Notes: generated by a model not told the origin, from the sequence alone. DNA of 64,000 nucleotides from Izhakiella capsodis (GCF_900115045.1 NZ_FOVC01000008.1:62001-126000), one strand, 5' to 3'. Positions 35,551 to 45,325 are shown, numbered from the stretch's first letter. Made by a program: numbers and translations.

Positions 35551-36831
35551 ATGACAGAATACAAATACGGCATAAAGATTATAATTATGAAAATTAACGC
35601 TATCAGCCATATTCTGCCACAGGCACATTATCTGCGGTGCCCCGAATGCGATACCCTTTTTTCACTGCCACCGATAAAATCGATCCAGTCGGCTTATTGC
35701 CCGCGCTGTAATGCCCGCAATCTTGATGGTCGTGACTGGTCAATGACCCGGCTTTGTGCCATCGCAGTGACGATGCTATTGCTGATGCCTTTTAGTTTTA
35801 ACGAGCCGCTGATGTCGATTTCACTTCTTGGCACCACTATCAGCGCCAGCCTAATCGGTGGCATTATGCAAATGGCTCGTCAAGGCGACGTTATTACTGC
35901 TTCGATGGTTGCTTTTTGTACCATCGCCACCCCTCTTATACTGGTTATATCGATTCTTTATCTAGATTTTGGTCATCGTCTCGGCATGAATTTACGGCCG
36001 GTATTATTGATACTGCGACGCCTTAAAGAATGGCTAATGCTGGATGTTTATCTGATTGGCATCGCAGTAGCCTCAATTAAAGTTAAAGATTACGCGATAC
36101 TGCAGCCGGGGCCGGGTCTGATTGCAATTATTACCCTGACAATGCTAGGCCTGCTATTGTTAATCCATATAAATACTGATGAGCTTTGGCAGCGATATTA
36201 TCCACAGCGCGAAGCTAACCACCCTTCAGCCTCGCTGCGTATTTGCTTAAACTGTCACTTTACTGGTGAGCCCGATAGCCTTGGGCGCTGTCCCCGCTGC
36301 CTTACACCACTCCCACTACGGCGTCGACATAGCCTGCAAAAGTCATGGGCTGCGCTGATTACTTCAATTATTTTCCTTATCCCGGCTAATATGCTGCCGA
36401 TATCGGTTATTTATCTGAATGGCGCGCGTAAAGAAGACACCATTCTGACTGGTATTATCTCTCTTGCCAGCGATAACGTGCCGGTAGCAGCCGTGGTATT
36501 TATTGCCAGTATTCTGGTTCCCGTAACCAAAGTTCTGGTGTTGCTTACGGTGCTAATAAGTATCCACTTTCGCTGTGAACAAGGCCTTAAAACCCGCATT
36601 CGTCTGCTACGCGTAGTCACATGGGTTGGCCGCTGGTCAATGCTGGATTTATTTGTTATTTCACTCACCATGTCGCTGGTCAACCGCGATCAGCTTTTGG
36701 CATTTACCATGGGGCCGGCCGCATTTTACTTTGGTTCGGCGGTAATCCTGACTATTCTTGCCGCCGAATGGCTCGACAGTCGCTTACTTTGGGACGCACA
36801 TGCAACAGGAAACGCCGAATACACCGATTGA
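35551..36831 (+). CDS. letA: Lipid-transport membrane protein LetA (YebS)
   Basis: LetA is the inner-membrane partner of the MCE protein LetB and is proposed to load lipids into it. The product (426 residues) has two zinc-ribbon-like cysteine sets (LRCPECDTL with YCPRCNARN, and CLNCHFTG with RCPRC), each followed by a PqiA/LetA transmembrane domain of four helices. The start is uncertain: ATG 35551 or 35587, neither with a good ribosome site; the shorter one gives 414 residues. It overlaps the start of letB by 32 bases. Confidence 0.94.
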   Translation: MTEYKYGIKIIIMKINAISHILPQAHYLRCPECDTLFSLPPIKSIQSAYCPRCNARNLDGRDWSMTRLCAIAVTMLLLMPFSFNEPLMSISLLGTTISASLIGGIMQMARQGDVITASMVAFCTIATPLILVISILYLDFGHRLGMNLRPVLLILRRLKEWLMLDVYLIGIAVASIKVKDYAILQPGPGLIAIITLTMLGLLLLIHINTDELWQRYYPQREANHPSASLRICLNCHFTGEPDSLGRCPRCLTPLPLRRRHSLQKSWAALITSIIFLIPANMLPISVIYLNGARKEDTILTGIISLASDNVPVAAVVFIASILVPVTKVLVLLTVLISIHFRCEQGLKTRIRLLRVVTWVGRWSMLDLFVISLTMSLVNRDQLLAFTMGPAAFYFGSAVILTILAAEWLDSRLLWDAHATGNAEYTD

Positions 36832-39439
36832 AGCTCGCATCCGCTACCGGCGGAAAATATCGCCATTCTGGCTTTTACCGCTAATAGCCGTGTTGATTGC
36901 CGGTTGGCTACTGTGGACTAATTATCAGGAGCGAGGCACCTCTGTTACCATTATCTTCAATTCTGCTGACGGTATCGTCCCCGGGCGCACACCTATACGT
37001 TATCAGGGTGTTGAGATCGGTACGGTACAGGGCATAAATCTGAGTGACGACCTGCGTACTATTCGTATCAAGGCCAGTATCAAAAATGATATGAAAGGTG
37101 CCTTGCGGGAAAACACCCAGTTCTGGCTGGTAACGCCTAAGGCTTCGCTGGCAGGCGTATCAGGTTTAGATGCCTTAGTAGGCGGCAACTATATCGGCAT
37201 GATGCCAGGTAAAGGCCAACCACGCACTGATTTTATTGCCCTTGATACTCAACCTAAATACCGGATGAACACTGGCGAAATGCTGATACATCTGCATGCG
37301 CCAGATCTGGGTTCGCTCGGTACCGGTTCATTAGTTTACTATCGTAAAATCCCCGTTGGCCGGGTTTATGACTACAGCGTGAATCCGACCACTCAGGGCG
37401 TCACAATTGACGTATTGATCGAGCGCCGTTTCACCAATCTGGTCAAAAAAGAGAGTCGTTTCTGGAACGTCTCCGGTTTTAAAGCCGATCTAAACCTCAA
37501 TGCCCCTAAGATACAAATGGAAAGTATCTCAGCGCTGGTAAACGGCGCTGTCGCCTTCGACTCCCCACCATCGTCGCCTCAGGCTAAATCGGAAGATAAT
37601 TACCCGCTCTACCCTGATCTACAGCACAGTGAGCGTGGCGTGAACATTACGCTGGATCTGCCAAATGGCAAAGGGCTGAAAGCCGACGCCACGCCGCTGG
37701 TGTATCAGGGGTTACAAGTGGGTACGCTCAGCGCAATGCAATTGCAGGACAGCGGGCGGGTTAAGGGCGAGCTGCTTATCGATCCCTCAGTCGTGGGTCT
37801 GATGCGTAAGAATACCCGCATCGCACTTCACATGCCTAAGCTCCGTCTTTCTGATGCCTCCATTAGCAACCTGCTGACGGGGCCCACGCTTGAGCTGATA
37901 CCGGGCGATGGCACCCCTGTAGATCATTTTTCTGTTGCTGCCGTCAATGACGCACCGCTACAGCAGCCAAATGTTCTTAAACTCACACTTAATGCCAGTG
38001 ACAGTTATGGCATCAGTGCCGGACAGCCGATAAAGCTGCATGGCATGACAATCGGGCAGGTTGTTAGCCGTAGCCTTACGGAAAAAGGTGTCAGCTTTGC
38101 TATTGCCATTGATGCCGATTATCGCCATCTGGTTCATCGCGACAGTAAATTTATCGTTAACAGCCGACTTGACGTGAAGTTTGGTTTAGAGGGGGTGCAG
38201 GTACTGGCCGCGAGCGCCCGAGAATGGGTAGATGGGGGAATACGTCTCGAACCGGGCGACAAAGGCTCACCCGCTGCCAGCTATCCGTTGTATGGCGATT
38301 CAGCAAAGGCTGAAGAAGGGATAACGGGCGATCAGCCGCCAACCACCCTAACGCTGATTGCCAACAGCCTGCCAGATATTCAGGCAGGATCGGTAGTGCT
38401 ATACCGGAAGTTCCAGGTCGGCGAAATCGTTTCAGTCACGCCCTATGCTAATAAGTTCGATATTGGCGTTTACATTCGTCCAGAATACCGCAAGCTGCTG
38501 ACGAGAAACAGCGTGTTCTGGGCGGAAGGCGGCGCCAAAGTGCAGTGGAATGGTAGCGGGCTGACAGTAAAGGCTTCCCCCCTTAACCGCGCGCTGAAAG
38601 GCGCTATTAGCTTTGACAACCTGTCTGGTGCAAGCGCTGATATTGGCGACAATCAGAAGCGCGCACTCTATGCATCAGAAACTGCAGCCCGTGCTGTGGG
38701 AAGTCAGATCATCTTGCGTACCTATGATGGTGCTAAGTTGTCACCAGGAATGCCGATTCGCTATCTGGGCATCAGTGTAGGACAAGTGGAAAATCTGGCA
38801 CTCAGCCCGGATAACCGACAGATAGTAGCCAAAGCGGTACTTTATCCTGAATACGTAGATGAGTTTGCACGCTGGGGCAGCCAGTTTTCGGTAGTTTCAC
38901 CGCAGATTTCCGCTGCGGGTGTTAGCCATCTGGAGACTCTGTTACAGCCCTATATCAACGTTGATCCGGGAAAAGGTCGGGTGATGCGTAGCTTCGAGCT
39001 GCAAGAAAATACCATCACCGACGCACGTTATATTGATGGGCTTAATGTGATCGTTGATACCAATGAGGGGGGTTCTTTACAGGTAGGTACTCCGGTGTTT
39101 TTCCGCGGTGTCGAAGTAGGTACGGTAACCGGTACAACGCTTGGGTCAATGGCAGATCGCGTACTGGTATTCCTGCGTATCAGCAGCAAGTACCAGCACC
39201 TGGTGCGAAATAACTCCGTATTCTGGCTATCATCCGGCTATAACCTGAAATTTGGCCTCATTGGCGGAGTGGTGAAAACAGGTACTTTCCAGCAGTTTAT
39301 CCAGGGCGGGATCTCATTTGCAACGCCGCCGACGGTGCCACTGGCACCGCAGGCAACGCCAGGTAAACATTTTTTACTGGAAAACGAAGAGCCAAAAGGG
39401 TGGCGCAACTGGGGAACGGCGATACCGCAGCCCCGATGA
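36800..39439 (+). CDS. letB: MCE-domain lipid-transport protein LetB (YebT)
   Basis: LetB forms a long periplasm-spanning tunnel of stacked MCE rings for lipid transport between membranes. From the ATG at 36800 the protein has 879 residues (877 in E. coli). It has one N-terminal membrane helix (about 22-40) and seven MCE repeats recognisable by recurring motifs such as TPIRYQGVEIGTV, GSLVYYRKIPVGRV, TPLVYQGLQVGTL, VVLYRKFQVGEI, MPIRYLGISVGQV and TPVFFRGVEVGTV. It is translationally coupled to letA and followed by rsmF. Confidence 0.96.
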   Translation: MQQETPNTPIEARIRYRRKISPFWLLPLIAVLIAGWLLWTNYQERGTSVTIIFNSADGIVPGRTPIRYQGVEIGTVQGINLSDDLRTIRIKASIKNDMKGALRENTQFWLVTPKASLAGVSGLDALVGGNYIGMMPGKGQPRTDFIALDTQPKYRMNTGEMLIHLHAPDLGSLGTGSLVYYRKIPVGRVYDYSVNPTTQGVTIDVLIERRFTNLVKKESRFWNVSGFKADLNLNAPKIQMESISALVNGAVAFDSPPSSPQAKSEDNYPLYPDLQHSERGVNITLDLPNGKGLKADATPLVYQGLQVGTLSAMQLQDSGRVKGELLIDPSVVGLMRKNTRIALHMPKLRLSDASISNLLTGPTLELIPGDGTPVDHFSVAAVNDAPLQQPNVLKLTLNASDSYGISAGQPIKLHGMTIGQVVSRSLTEKGVSFAIAIDADYRHLVHRDSKFIVNSRLDVKFGLEGVQVLAASAREWVDGGIRLEPGDKGSPAASYPLYGDSAKAEEGITGDQPPTTLTLIANSLPDIQAGSVVLYRKFQVGEIVSVTPYANKFDIGVYIRPEYRKLLTRNSVFWAEGGAKVQWNGSGLTVKASPLNRALKGAISFDNLSGASADIGDNQKRALYASETAARAVGSQIILRTYDGAKLSPGMPIRYLGISVGQVENLALSPDNRQIVAKAVLYPEYVDEFARWGSQFSVVSPQISAAGVSHLETLLQPYINVDPGKGRVMRSFELQENTITDARYIDGLNVIVDTNEGGSLQVGTPVFFRGVEVGTVTGTTLGSMADRVLVFLRISSKYQHLVRNNSVFWLSSGYNLKFGLIGGVVKTGTFQQFIQGGISFATPPTVPLAPQATPGKHFLLENEEPKGWRNWGTAIPQPR

Positions 39440-39534
39440 TCAGAGTACCACTTTCGACAACGGCTATCCGACAGGGCATAATGGCGTTTTATCGTAACGG
39501 GGGCTCACTGCCCCCGCTGGCCCGGATTAAGCCT

Positions 39535-40977
39535 GTGACCCTCACTGCAACACCCTTCTTCCCCGACGCTTTTTTGCAGCAAATGCGCCAACTCCTGCCT
39601 GATGAAGCCGATTTCAACGCATTCATCACTATTTGCCAGCAGCCGCTGCGCCGAAGCCTGCGGGTCAATACGTTAAAAATTGACGTACACTCGTTCCTAA
39701 AGCTGGTTGCGCCCTGGGGCTGGCAGCTAACGCCGATCCCCTGGTGTGAGGAAGGTTTCTGGATCGATAGAAATGAGGATAATTTGCCCCTCGGCAGCAC
39801 CGCAGAGCATCTCAGTGGATTGTTTTACATTCAGGAAGCCAGTTCAATGCTGCCAGTTACGGCTCTGTTTGATGCGCTATCCCACCCCGAGCGAGTGATG
39901 GACATGGCTGCTGCGCCGGGATCAAAAACCACCCAAATTGCCGCCCGCATGCAACGAGATGGCGTGATTCTCGCCAATGAGTACGCTGCCAGCCGCATTA
40001 AGGTGTTGCATGCTAATCTCAGCCGCTGCGGCGTCAGCAACGTCGCCCTCACCCATTTCGATGGCCGGGTATTTGGCGCAGCGTTACCAGAACAGTTCGA
40101 CGCCATACTGCTGGATGCACCTTGCTCCGGCGAAGGCGCAGTGCGCAAAGACGTTGATGCATTAAAAAACTGGTCTCCGACCAGCAATCTCGAAATAGCT
40201 GCAACGCAACGCGATCTTATTACCAGCGCCTTTCACGCGCTGAAGCCAGGAGGGGTCCTGGTTTATTCTACCTGCACCCTCAACCGTGAAGAAAATCAGC
40301 AAATCATTGACTGGTTGCTGGGACAATGGCCTGGCGCCGCTGAGCGTCTCCCGCTCAACACACTGTTTCCGGACGCCGGCCGTGTTGCTACAGCGGCGGG
40401 CGATCTGCACGTCTTCCCCCAGCGCTTCGACAGCGAAGGATTCTTTGTTGCCCGCCTGCGTAAAGTCACCTCTATCCCTGCACTTACGGCTCCTGGCTAC
40501 AGGCTGGGCAAACTCCCCTTTACCCGCCTGTCACACGCGAACAGCCAGCAGGTAACCGAAGCTGCCCGACAGGTCGGTCTACGTTGGGATAGCTCATTAC
40601 TGACACTCTGGCAGCGCGATAAAGAAATTTGGCTATTTCCGGAAGCTATCGTGCCACTGCTCGGACAGGTTCGCTTTTCACGCATTGGTCTACGACTGGC
40701 GGAGACCTTTGCCAAAGGTTATCGCTGGCAGCATGAGGCGGTTATAGCTTTAGCCGATCCGCAGTCGAAAAACAGCCTTGCGCTGACGCCAGAAGAAGCT
40801 GAAGAATGGTACCGTGGGCGGGACATTTATCCGGGCAGTGAAATTAACGCCAGTGAAGTGATAGTGACATTTCAGCTACAGCCACTGGGGCTAGCTAAAA
40901 AGATCGGCAGCCGATTGAAAAACAGTTATCCAAGGGAGCTGGTGCGCGATGGCAAACTTTTTACCTCTGTTCGTTGA
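39535..40977 (+). CDS. rsmF: 16S rRNA (cytosine1407-C5)-methyltransferase RsmF
   Basis: RsmF makes m5C1407 in 16S rRNA. The methyltransferase domain has the SAM motif VMDMAAAPGSKTTQIAARM, the catalytic-cysteine motifs LLDAPCSGEG and VYSTCTLNREE, and the C-terminal RNA-binding part ending LVRDGKLF. I choose the GTG at 39535 (VTLTATPFFPDAF, GGATTAA before it), giving 480 residues against 479 in E. coli. ATGs at 39436 and 39481 are also in frame, but a strong hairpin (GGGGGC/GCCCCC at 39498-39515) lies between them and the body of the gene. Confidence 0.9.
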   Translation: MTLTATPFFPDAFLQQMRQLLPDEADFNAFITICQQPLRRSLRVNTLKIDVHSFLKLVAPWGWQLTPIPWCEEGFWIDRNEDNLPLGSTAEHLSGLFYIQEASSMLPVTALFDALSHPERVMDMAAAPGSKTTQIAARMQRDGVILANEYAASRIKVLHANLSRCGVSNVALTHFDGRVFGAALPEQFDAILLDAPCSGEGAVRKDVDALKNWSPTSNLEIAATQRDLITSAFHALKPGGVLVYSTCTLNREENQQIIDWLLGQWPGAAERLPLNTLFPDAGRVATAAGDLHVFPQRFDSEGFFVARLRKVTSIPALTAPGYRLGKLPFTRLSHANSQQVTEAARQVGLRWDSSLLTLWQRDKEIWLFPEAIVPLLGQVRFSRIGLRLAETFAKGYRWQHEAVIALADPQSKNSLALTPEEAEEWYRGRDIYPGSEINASEVIVTFQLQPLGLAKKIGSRLKNSYPRELVRDGKLFTSVR

Positions 40978-41152
40978 GAATGACGACAACTCACCCCTCA
41001 TCTCCATGCCTGGCCCAGCAACATCGCGGAAGTATTGAACGAAAAACGTAATAAGGAGTAAAGATAAACCTTCCGGAATAAACTAACTGTCCACCATTAT
41101 TCTTCTGGCGCATTTCCCTTCTGGTATCGTAAAAAGGCGAAAAAGCAGAGTG

Positions 41153-41175
41153 TGACGTCAGCAGCACTGACGTCA
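41153..41175. repeat. Paired TGACGTCA palindromes
   Basis: Two copies of the palindrome TGACGTCA separated by seven bases can also pair with each other. They lie in the 230-base gap between convergent rsmF and yebY, where E. coli carries yebV/yebW and the SdsR sRNA; none of these is recognisable here. No function is assigned. Confidence 0.5.
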
Positions 41176-41209
41176 AAAACGTCACTGGGATAACGTCGAA
41201 CGTCGCCGG

Positions 41210-41551
41210 TCAGCGGCAAAGCTGCTCTGCGCGATCGATAAAAGGCTGTAAACTTTTCTTTTTACCTGGGTTCGCCGGGTCATCCAGCTGGATGATTGAG
41301 ACAGGTTTAGCCTGGACCTCACCGGCTATCATCATTGCCTCGGCCTTTTTATTTAGCGGATACTGCAATAGCGTGCCGGGATTAATAGCAAACAGAGCGC
41401 CGCCCTTTTCGCAGCTGAGCATAATTTCTTCACGATTAAATGCCCATTTGTCTTTACCGATCTCAAAACGACTAACAGTCACAATTTTCGAGGCAGCAAC
41501 AGCGCTGTTTCCTATCCCCAATAACAGCAGAATACTTAACCATTTTTTCAT
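41210..41551 (-). CDS. yebY: YebY family periplasmic protein (DUF2511)
   Basis: The 113 residues match the length of E. coli YebY. A signal peptide of about 19 residues (KKWLSILLLLGIGNSAVAA) should send it to the periplasm; the mature part has KIVTVSRFEIGKDKWAF and IQLDDPANPGKKKSLQPF and two cysteines that could form a disulfide. Genes of this family sit with copC/copD-like genes and are copper-linked in E. coli (yobA-yebZ-yebY). Here yebZ is upstream, 17 bases away, but yobA is missing. Confidence 0.92.
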   Translation of the reverse strand: MKKWLSILLLLGIGNSAVAASKIVTVSRFEIGKDKWAFNREEIMLSCEKGGALFAINPGTLLQYPLNKKAEAMMIAGEVQAKPVSIIQLDDPANPGKKKSLQPFIDRAEQLCR

Positions 41552-41568
41552 AGTTTAACCCTTACAAT

Positions 41569-42447
41569 TTAACCCGGTGATAGCGTTGCCAAAAACGAAA
41601 CAAGAGTAAGCACGCAGGTAGCCAGTACCAATTCAAGGCAAGTCGCAGCAATAAACCTCTGTTGAGCCTGATAATCTGCACGTTGAAAACGCGGAACCAG
41701 CCAATAGCGATTGTAAAACGCGATGGCAATCATCAGCATCACCAACAACACTTTTACCGATAACAGCTGGTTATATAGCTGAAAGCTTCGTGGCGGAAAG
41801 CCAAGCAATATCCAGCTGTCAATTATGCCAGTTACCAGCACTAACGCTACGGCAAAATGGCCATAAGAAGAAAACCTCATCATAGTGCAAATAGCATCAC
41901 AGCGTGACGACTCTCGATACGCTGCCCGCATGATAACAGTCAGCGGAACCAACCCGCCGATCCAAAACGCGGCGCTGATTAAATGAATGCTTTGGTTGAT
42001 ACATTGCAGGATACCGAGCATACCGTCATACATCGCGGCATGGCCGACCATAGCCAGCCCACAAAGCTGAATAAGCGCCGACAGTAAAGCCAGATTACGT
42101 CCAAACTGCTGTGTAAAAAATAGGGCTGACAGGCTGATTATTGGTAGCCAAAGTTGTATTTGCCACATGCGGCCGAAAGCAGTGCTAAACACGGACTGCC
42201 AGACGCCCGGCATCATAATATCATGCCATCCGTCCCCCATCAGGCCGACCTGTGCTGCCAGCAGCAACCAGGCGGAAAGCAAACATCCGCCAGCGCTATA
42301 TAGGGTGAAAGAAGAAAGTCGGTGTGATAACGTCAAACGCCAGCGTCGCGGCGCAAGCAGCGCAGTGTAAAAACAACAGCCAGAATAAATGAACAGCAGC
42401 GTAAAATGTATCCAGCGGCTGAACAGATAAACACTCTCCAGTGGCAT
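41569..42447 (-). CDS. yebZ: CopD-family membrane protein YebZ
   Basis: This 292-residue inner-membrane protein with about eight helices belongs to the CopD family (290 in E. coli YebZ). Conserved histidines occur in RWIHFTLLFI, GHAAMYDG and SIHLISAAFWIGGL, which fit copper or haem binding in the family. It is co-directional with yebY. The CopC-like periplasmic partner YobA, normally just upstream, is not encoded in the 171 bases before holE, so the copper module appears incomplete. Confidence 0.9.
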   Translation of the reverse strand: MPLESVYLFSRWIHFTLLFIYSGCCFYTALLAPRRWRLTLSHRLSSFTLYSAGGCLLSAWLLLAAQVGLMGDGWHDIMMPGVWQSVFSTAFGRMWQIQLWLPIISLSALFFTQQFGRNLALLSALIQLCGLAMVGHAAMYDGMLGILQCINQSIHLISAAFWIGGLVPLTVIMRAAYRESSRCDAICTMMRFSSYGHFAVALVLVTGIIDSWILLGFPPRSFQLYNQLLSVKVLLVMLMIAIAFYNRYWLVPRFQRADYQAQQRFIAATCLELVLATCVLTLVSFLATLSPG

Positions 42448-42618
42448 AATGTCCGAATTCAGACCTCAGGTCATTCAACACATGAAAGTTAACATCCGCG
42501 TCAGCATACTCCGCCCCCTTCTCCGTGTCGAGATCAGTTAAGTCTGGCTCGTCAGGCAAAGACTTGTCAGCCCGCAACGACTAAGGTACTTTCTGCTCAA
42601 CTAATAAGGAGTGAAGAT

Positions 42619-42849
42619 ATGTCATTTAATCTGGCAGAGCTCGACCAGCAGGAAAAAGATCGCGTCAATACCGATTTAGCTGCTGCAGGCGTGGCCTATA
42701 AAGAGCGTTATAATATGCCGGTCATCGCGGAACAGGTTGAAAAAGATCAACCTCAAAGCATGCGCACATGGTTTCGGGAAAGATTGCAGCACCACCGCAA
42801 GGCCTCTCTTTCGCTAAGCCGTCTACCCTGGGAACCAAAGCAAAAATAA
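42619..42849 (+). CDS. holE: DNA polymerase III subunit theta
   Basis: The 76-residue product equals E. coli theta in length and matches at NLAELDQQEKDRVNTDLAAAG, RYNMPVIAEQVE and SRLPWEPKQK. Theta stabilises the epsilon proofreading subunit of the Pol III core and is not essential. A TAAGGAG ribosome site precedes the ATG. Confidence 0.95.
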   Translation: MSFNLAELDQQEKDRVNTDLAAAGVAYKERYNMPVIAEQVEKDQPQSMRTWFRERLQHHRKASLSLSRLPWEPKQK

Positions 42850-43652
42850 ATAATCTTCACCGGTGATTTCATTTTTCGTTGTCGTTCCCGTTGAGATAGC
42901 CTGCTGGATCATCACGCTCAGGCGTGGTTTTCTTTTTTCTCGCCAATTACAGTGTCACAATCCGGGCCAAAATCGGGTGCGTCGGGATGGAGCATCCTCT
43001 ACCAGTTAGCTTTTGTTAGTCAACCGGCGCAAAAGCTGGATGAGTATCGTTATTGGTCTTCTGTCGTTGGCGGTAACTGGCAGGGCGACACTATCTCTTT
43101 CGTTAAACCGGAGGCGATAAAAATTGTCCGGGATAAAGGGGGCTCACGTAATTGGTAATGAAATCTGTCGTCTTGAGGCTGAAATCGTCAGAATTGCATC
43201 CATCGATAGGTTTGGCGACGGCATCATCCATCTAAGAGCGATTTGGCAACCAGATCGAGCTTCCAGCCGACAGACAGTAGCGATCTCTCGGATCGCCTCC
43301 CAGGATAGCTGGGGTATGCCAGCGTTTTAAAAACCACTCTGGACGACCAGGTCTGCGAAGAGTATACCGTTCAAAATAGCCGCGTCGATCGACGCATGCT
43401 ACCTGAAAAATGGAGGGTAACTGACTGGGTACCATAAAGCTTGCACATCATCCGCGGGCATCAGGACCTGAACATCACAACCAGGGATTACAGTACCCGC
43501 CGCATCACTATGCGCATCGTGCGCTTTCAGTAACATCACCATAATCTGCCCTATGGGGATGATATTTATCGCGACCGTGTTCAACCGAATATCGAGGGTG
43601 CCAGACGGCGCTAAATGATAGAACGCCGGAGGAGTAGCCACCGCGCAAAGAG
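42850..43652. other. 800-base region without an intact gene
   Basis: No frame is long or conserved enough to call. A plus-strand frame at 42952-43158 (with DEYRYWSSVVGGNW) breaks off at a stop, and neighbouring frames carry protein-like stretches such as FGDGIIHLRAIWQPD (43211-43255) and DQVCEEYTVQNSRVDRR (43346-43396). This hints at a decayed plus-strand gene of unknown, perhaps phage-tail-like, origin. E. coli has yobB-exoX-ptrB-yebE-yebF after holE; none of these could be identified. Confidence 0.45.
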
Positions 43653-43976
43653 TCACGCGGCATCCACGGCTTTAATGGGTGTTCTCTTTTGCCTGCTCAA
43701 CAGATTATCGCTATCTGTGTTCTGCCGGACGATAATTTCAGGTAATTTACTGGTACGAATAATATACTGGATTGCTTCTTTCTCAGCGGCAAGATGTAAA
43801 CCGACCGCCTCGCACTGTGCTTCATCAAGCTCCAGCGTGCTCTGCGCTAGCCAGCCGGCGAAGGTTTCAGCCATATCCAGCATTTTGTCATGGGAATCCG
43901 CCTCTTTCTTACTGGCAAACGTCATTTTTTCCTCACCATTACGCATTACGACAAATTTAATTTCTACCGACATCAC
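43653..43976 (-). CDS. yebG: SOS-regulated protein YebG
   Basis: This 107-residue protein (or 106 from the next ATG) begins VEIKFVVMRNGEEKMTFASKKEAD, the signature of YebG, a small LexA-regulated protein of unknown biochemical role. A well-formed LexA box lies 10 bases upstream of the start, supporting both the start and SOS control. It is divergent from purT, as in E. coli. Confidence 0.95.
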   Translation of the reverse strand: MMSVEIKFVVMRNGEEKMTFASKKEADSHDKMLDMAETFAGWLAQSTLELDEAQCEAVGLHLAAEKEAIQYIIRTSKLPEIIVRQNTDSDNLLSRQKRTPIKAVDAA

Positions 43977-43985
43977 TCACCCCGA

Positions 43986-44005
43986 TACTGTGTTTTTATC
44001 CAGTA
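43986..44005 (-). promoter_or_regulatory. LexA box of yebG
   Basis: TACTGTGTTTTTATCCAGTA fits the consensus CTG-N10-CAG with matching outer TA bases. It lies just before the yebG start, so LexA bound here would block its promoter. Confidence 0.92.
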
Positions 44006-44048
44006 TAGTAGATTTTTTTTCAAGTGCAATTGAGGAAAGCATGTGCCG

Positions 44049-44064
44049 ACGCAAACGTTTTCTT
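44049..44064 (+). promoter_or_regulatory. PurR box of purT
   Basis: ACGCAAACGTTTTCTT matches the PurR consensus (ACGCAAACGTTTTCGT) at 15 of 16 positions. It overlaps the purT promoter region: a TATACT -10-like hexamer follows at 44066-44071. Repression of purT by purines is therefore expected. Confidence 0.92.
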
Positions 44065-44104
44065 TTATACTGCGCACGATTTTAGTTAACTCAGGTATGC
44101 GATC

Positions 44105-45283
44105 ATGACAACTCTTGGCACCGCGTTGCGTCCCTCCGCCACGCGCGTAATGTTATTAGGTTCCGGCGAGCTGGGTAAAGAGGTGGCTATCGAATGCCAG
44201 CGGCTGGGAGTTGAAGTTATTGCAGTCGACCACTATGCCAACGCACCGGCAATGCACGTCGCACACCGCAGCCATGTGATCAACATGCTTAATCCGCAGG
44301 CCCTTAAAGAGCTCATCACCCTGGAGCGACCGGATTACATCGTCCCTGAAATTGAAGCTATCGCCACCGATGTACTGGCAGAACTGGAAAATCAGGGTCA
44401 ACGAGTGGTGCCATGTGCACAAGCTGTGCGACTGACGATGAATCGCGAGGGGATCCGCCGACTGGCAGCGGAAATACTCAGCTTGCCAACGTCCAGTTAT
44501 CGTTTTGCAGATCACCAGGCCGATTTCTTGCAGGCCGTCAGGGAAATTGGTTTTCCCTGCATTATAAAGCCGGTAATGAGCTCATCGGGTAAAGGGCAGA
44601 GTTTTGTTCGTAGCGAAGACGACCTCAACAAGGCCTGGTGGTATGCCCAACAAGGCGGCCGCGCTGGCGCCGGACGGGTGATTGTTGAAAGCGTGATTAA
44701 GTTCGATTTTGAAATCACCCTGCTGACTGTTAGCGCAGTGGACGGCATTCATTACTGTGCGCCAGTGGGACATCATCAGGAAGATGGCGACTACCGTGAA
44801 TCCTGGCAGCCGCAGCAGATGAGCGCTCTGGCATTACAGAGGGCGCAGCAAATTGCCGGAAAGGTGGTTAGCGCTCTTGGCGGACATGGGCTATTTGGCG
44901 TTGAACTTTTTGTCTGCGGCGATGAAGTGATCTTTAGTGAAGTCTCACCGCGACCGCATGACACCGGTATGGTGACGCTGATATCTCAGGATCTGTCCGA
45001 ATTCGCACTGCACGTACGCGCATTCCTCGGTTTGCCAATTGGTGACATTCGCCAATATGGCCCAGCGGCTTCGGCAGTCATCCTGCCCAGGCTCACCAGT
45101 GAGAATATTTCTTACAGTAATCTCTCGGCTGCTTTGGGCTCCGGATTACAGTTGCGCCTGTTTGGCAAGCCGGAAATGAGCGGTCATCGTCGCCTGGGCG
45201 TAGCGCTGGCAACAGGGAATAACGTTGAACAAGCAATCAGCCGCGCCGTAGACAGCGCCCGGCAGGTCGTAGTGAAAGGCTAA
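44105..45283 (+). CDS. purT: Formate-dependent phosphoribosylglycinamide formyltransferase PurT
   Basis: PurT makes formyl-GAR from GAR, formate and ATP in purine synthesis. The 392-residue ATP-grasp enzyme is the E. coli length. It has the N-terminal RVMLLGSGELGKEVAIECQR, the ATP-grasp segment IIKPVMSSSGKGQSFV and the metal-site motif FGVELFVCGDEVIFSEVSPRPHDTGMVT. A PurR box sits upstream. Confidence 0.97.
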   Translation: MTTLGTALRPSATRVMLLGSGELGKEVAIECQRLGVEVIAVDHYANAPAMHVAHRSHVINMLNPQALKELITLERPDYIVPEIEAIATDVLAELENQGQRVVPCAQAVRLTMNREGIRRLAAEILSLPTSSYRFADHQADFLQAVREIGFPCIIKPVMSSSGKGQSFVRSEDDLNKAWWYAQQGGRAGAGRVIVESVIKFDFEITLLTVSAVDGIHYCAPVGHHQEDGDYRESWQPQQMSALALQRAQQIAGKVVSALGGHGLFGVELFVCGDEVIFSEVSPRPHDTGMVTLISQDLSEFALHVRAFLGLPIGDIRQYGPAASAVILPRLTSENISYSNLSAALGSGLQLRLFGKPEMSGHRRLGVALATGNNVEQAISRAVDSARQVVVKG

Positions 45284-45325
45284 ATCTCTATCGTCGGTTA
45301 GAGCCGGCGCATCGCGACCTGACAA

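Noticed and set aside
40978..41209. SdsR/RyeA small RNA locus next to yebY
   Set aside because: E. coli has these sRNAs near yebY, but the conserved 3' terminator region of SdsR is not recognisable here.
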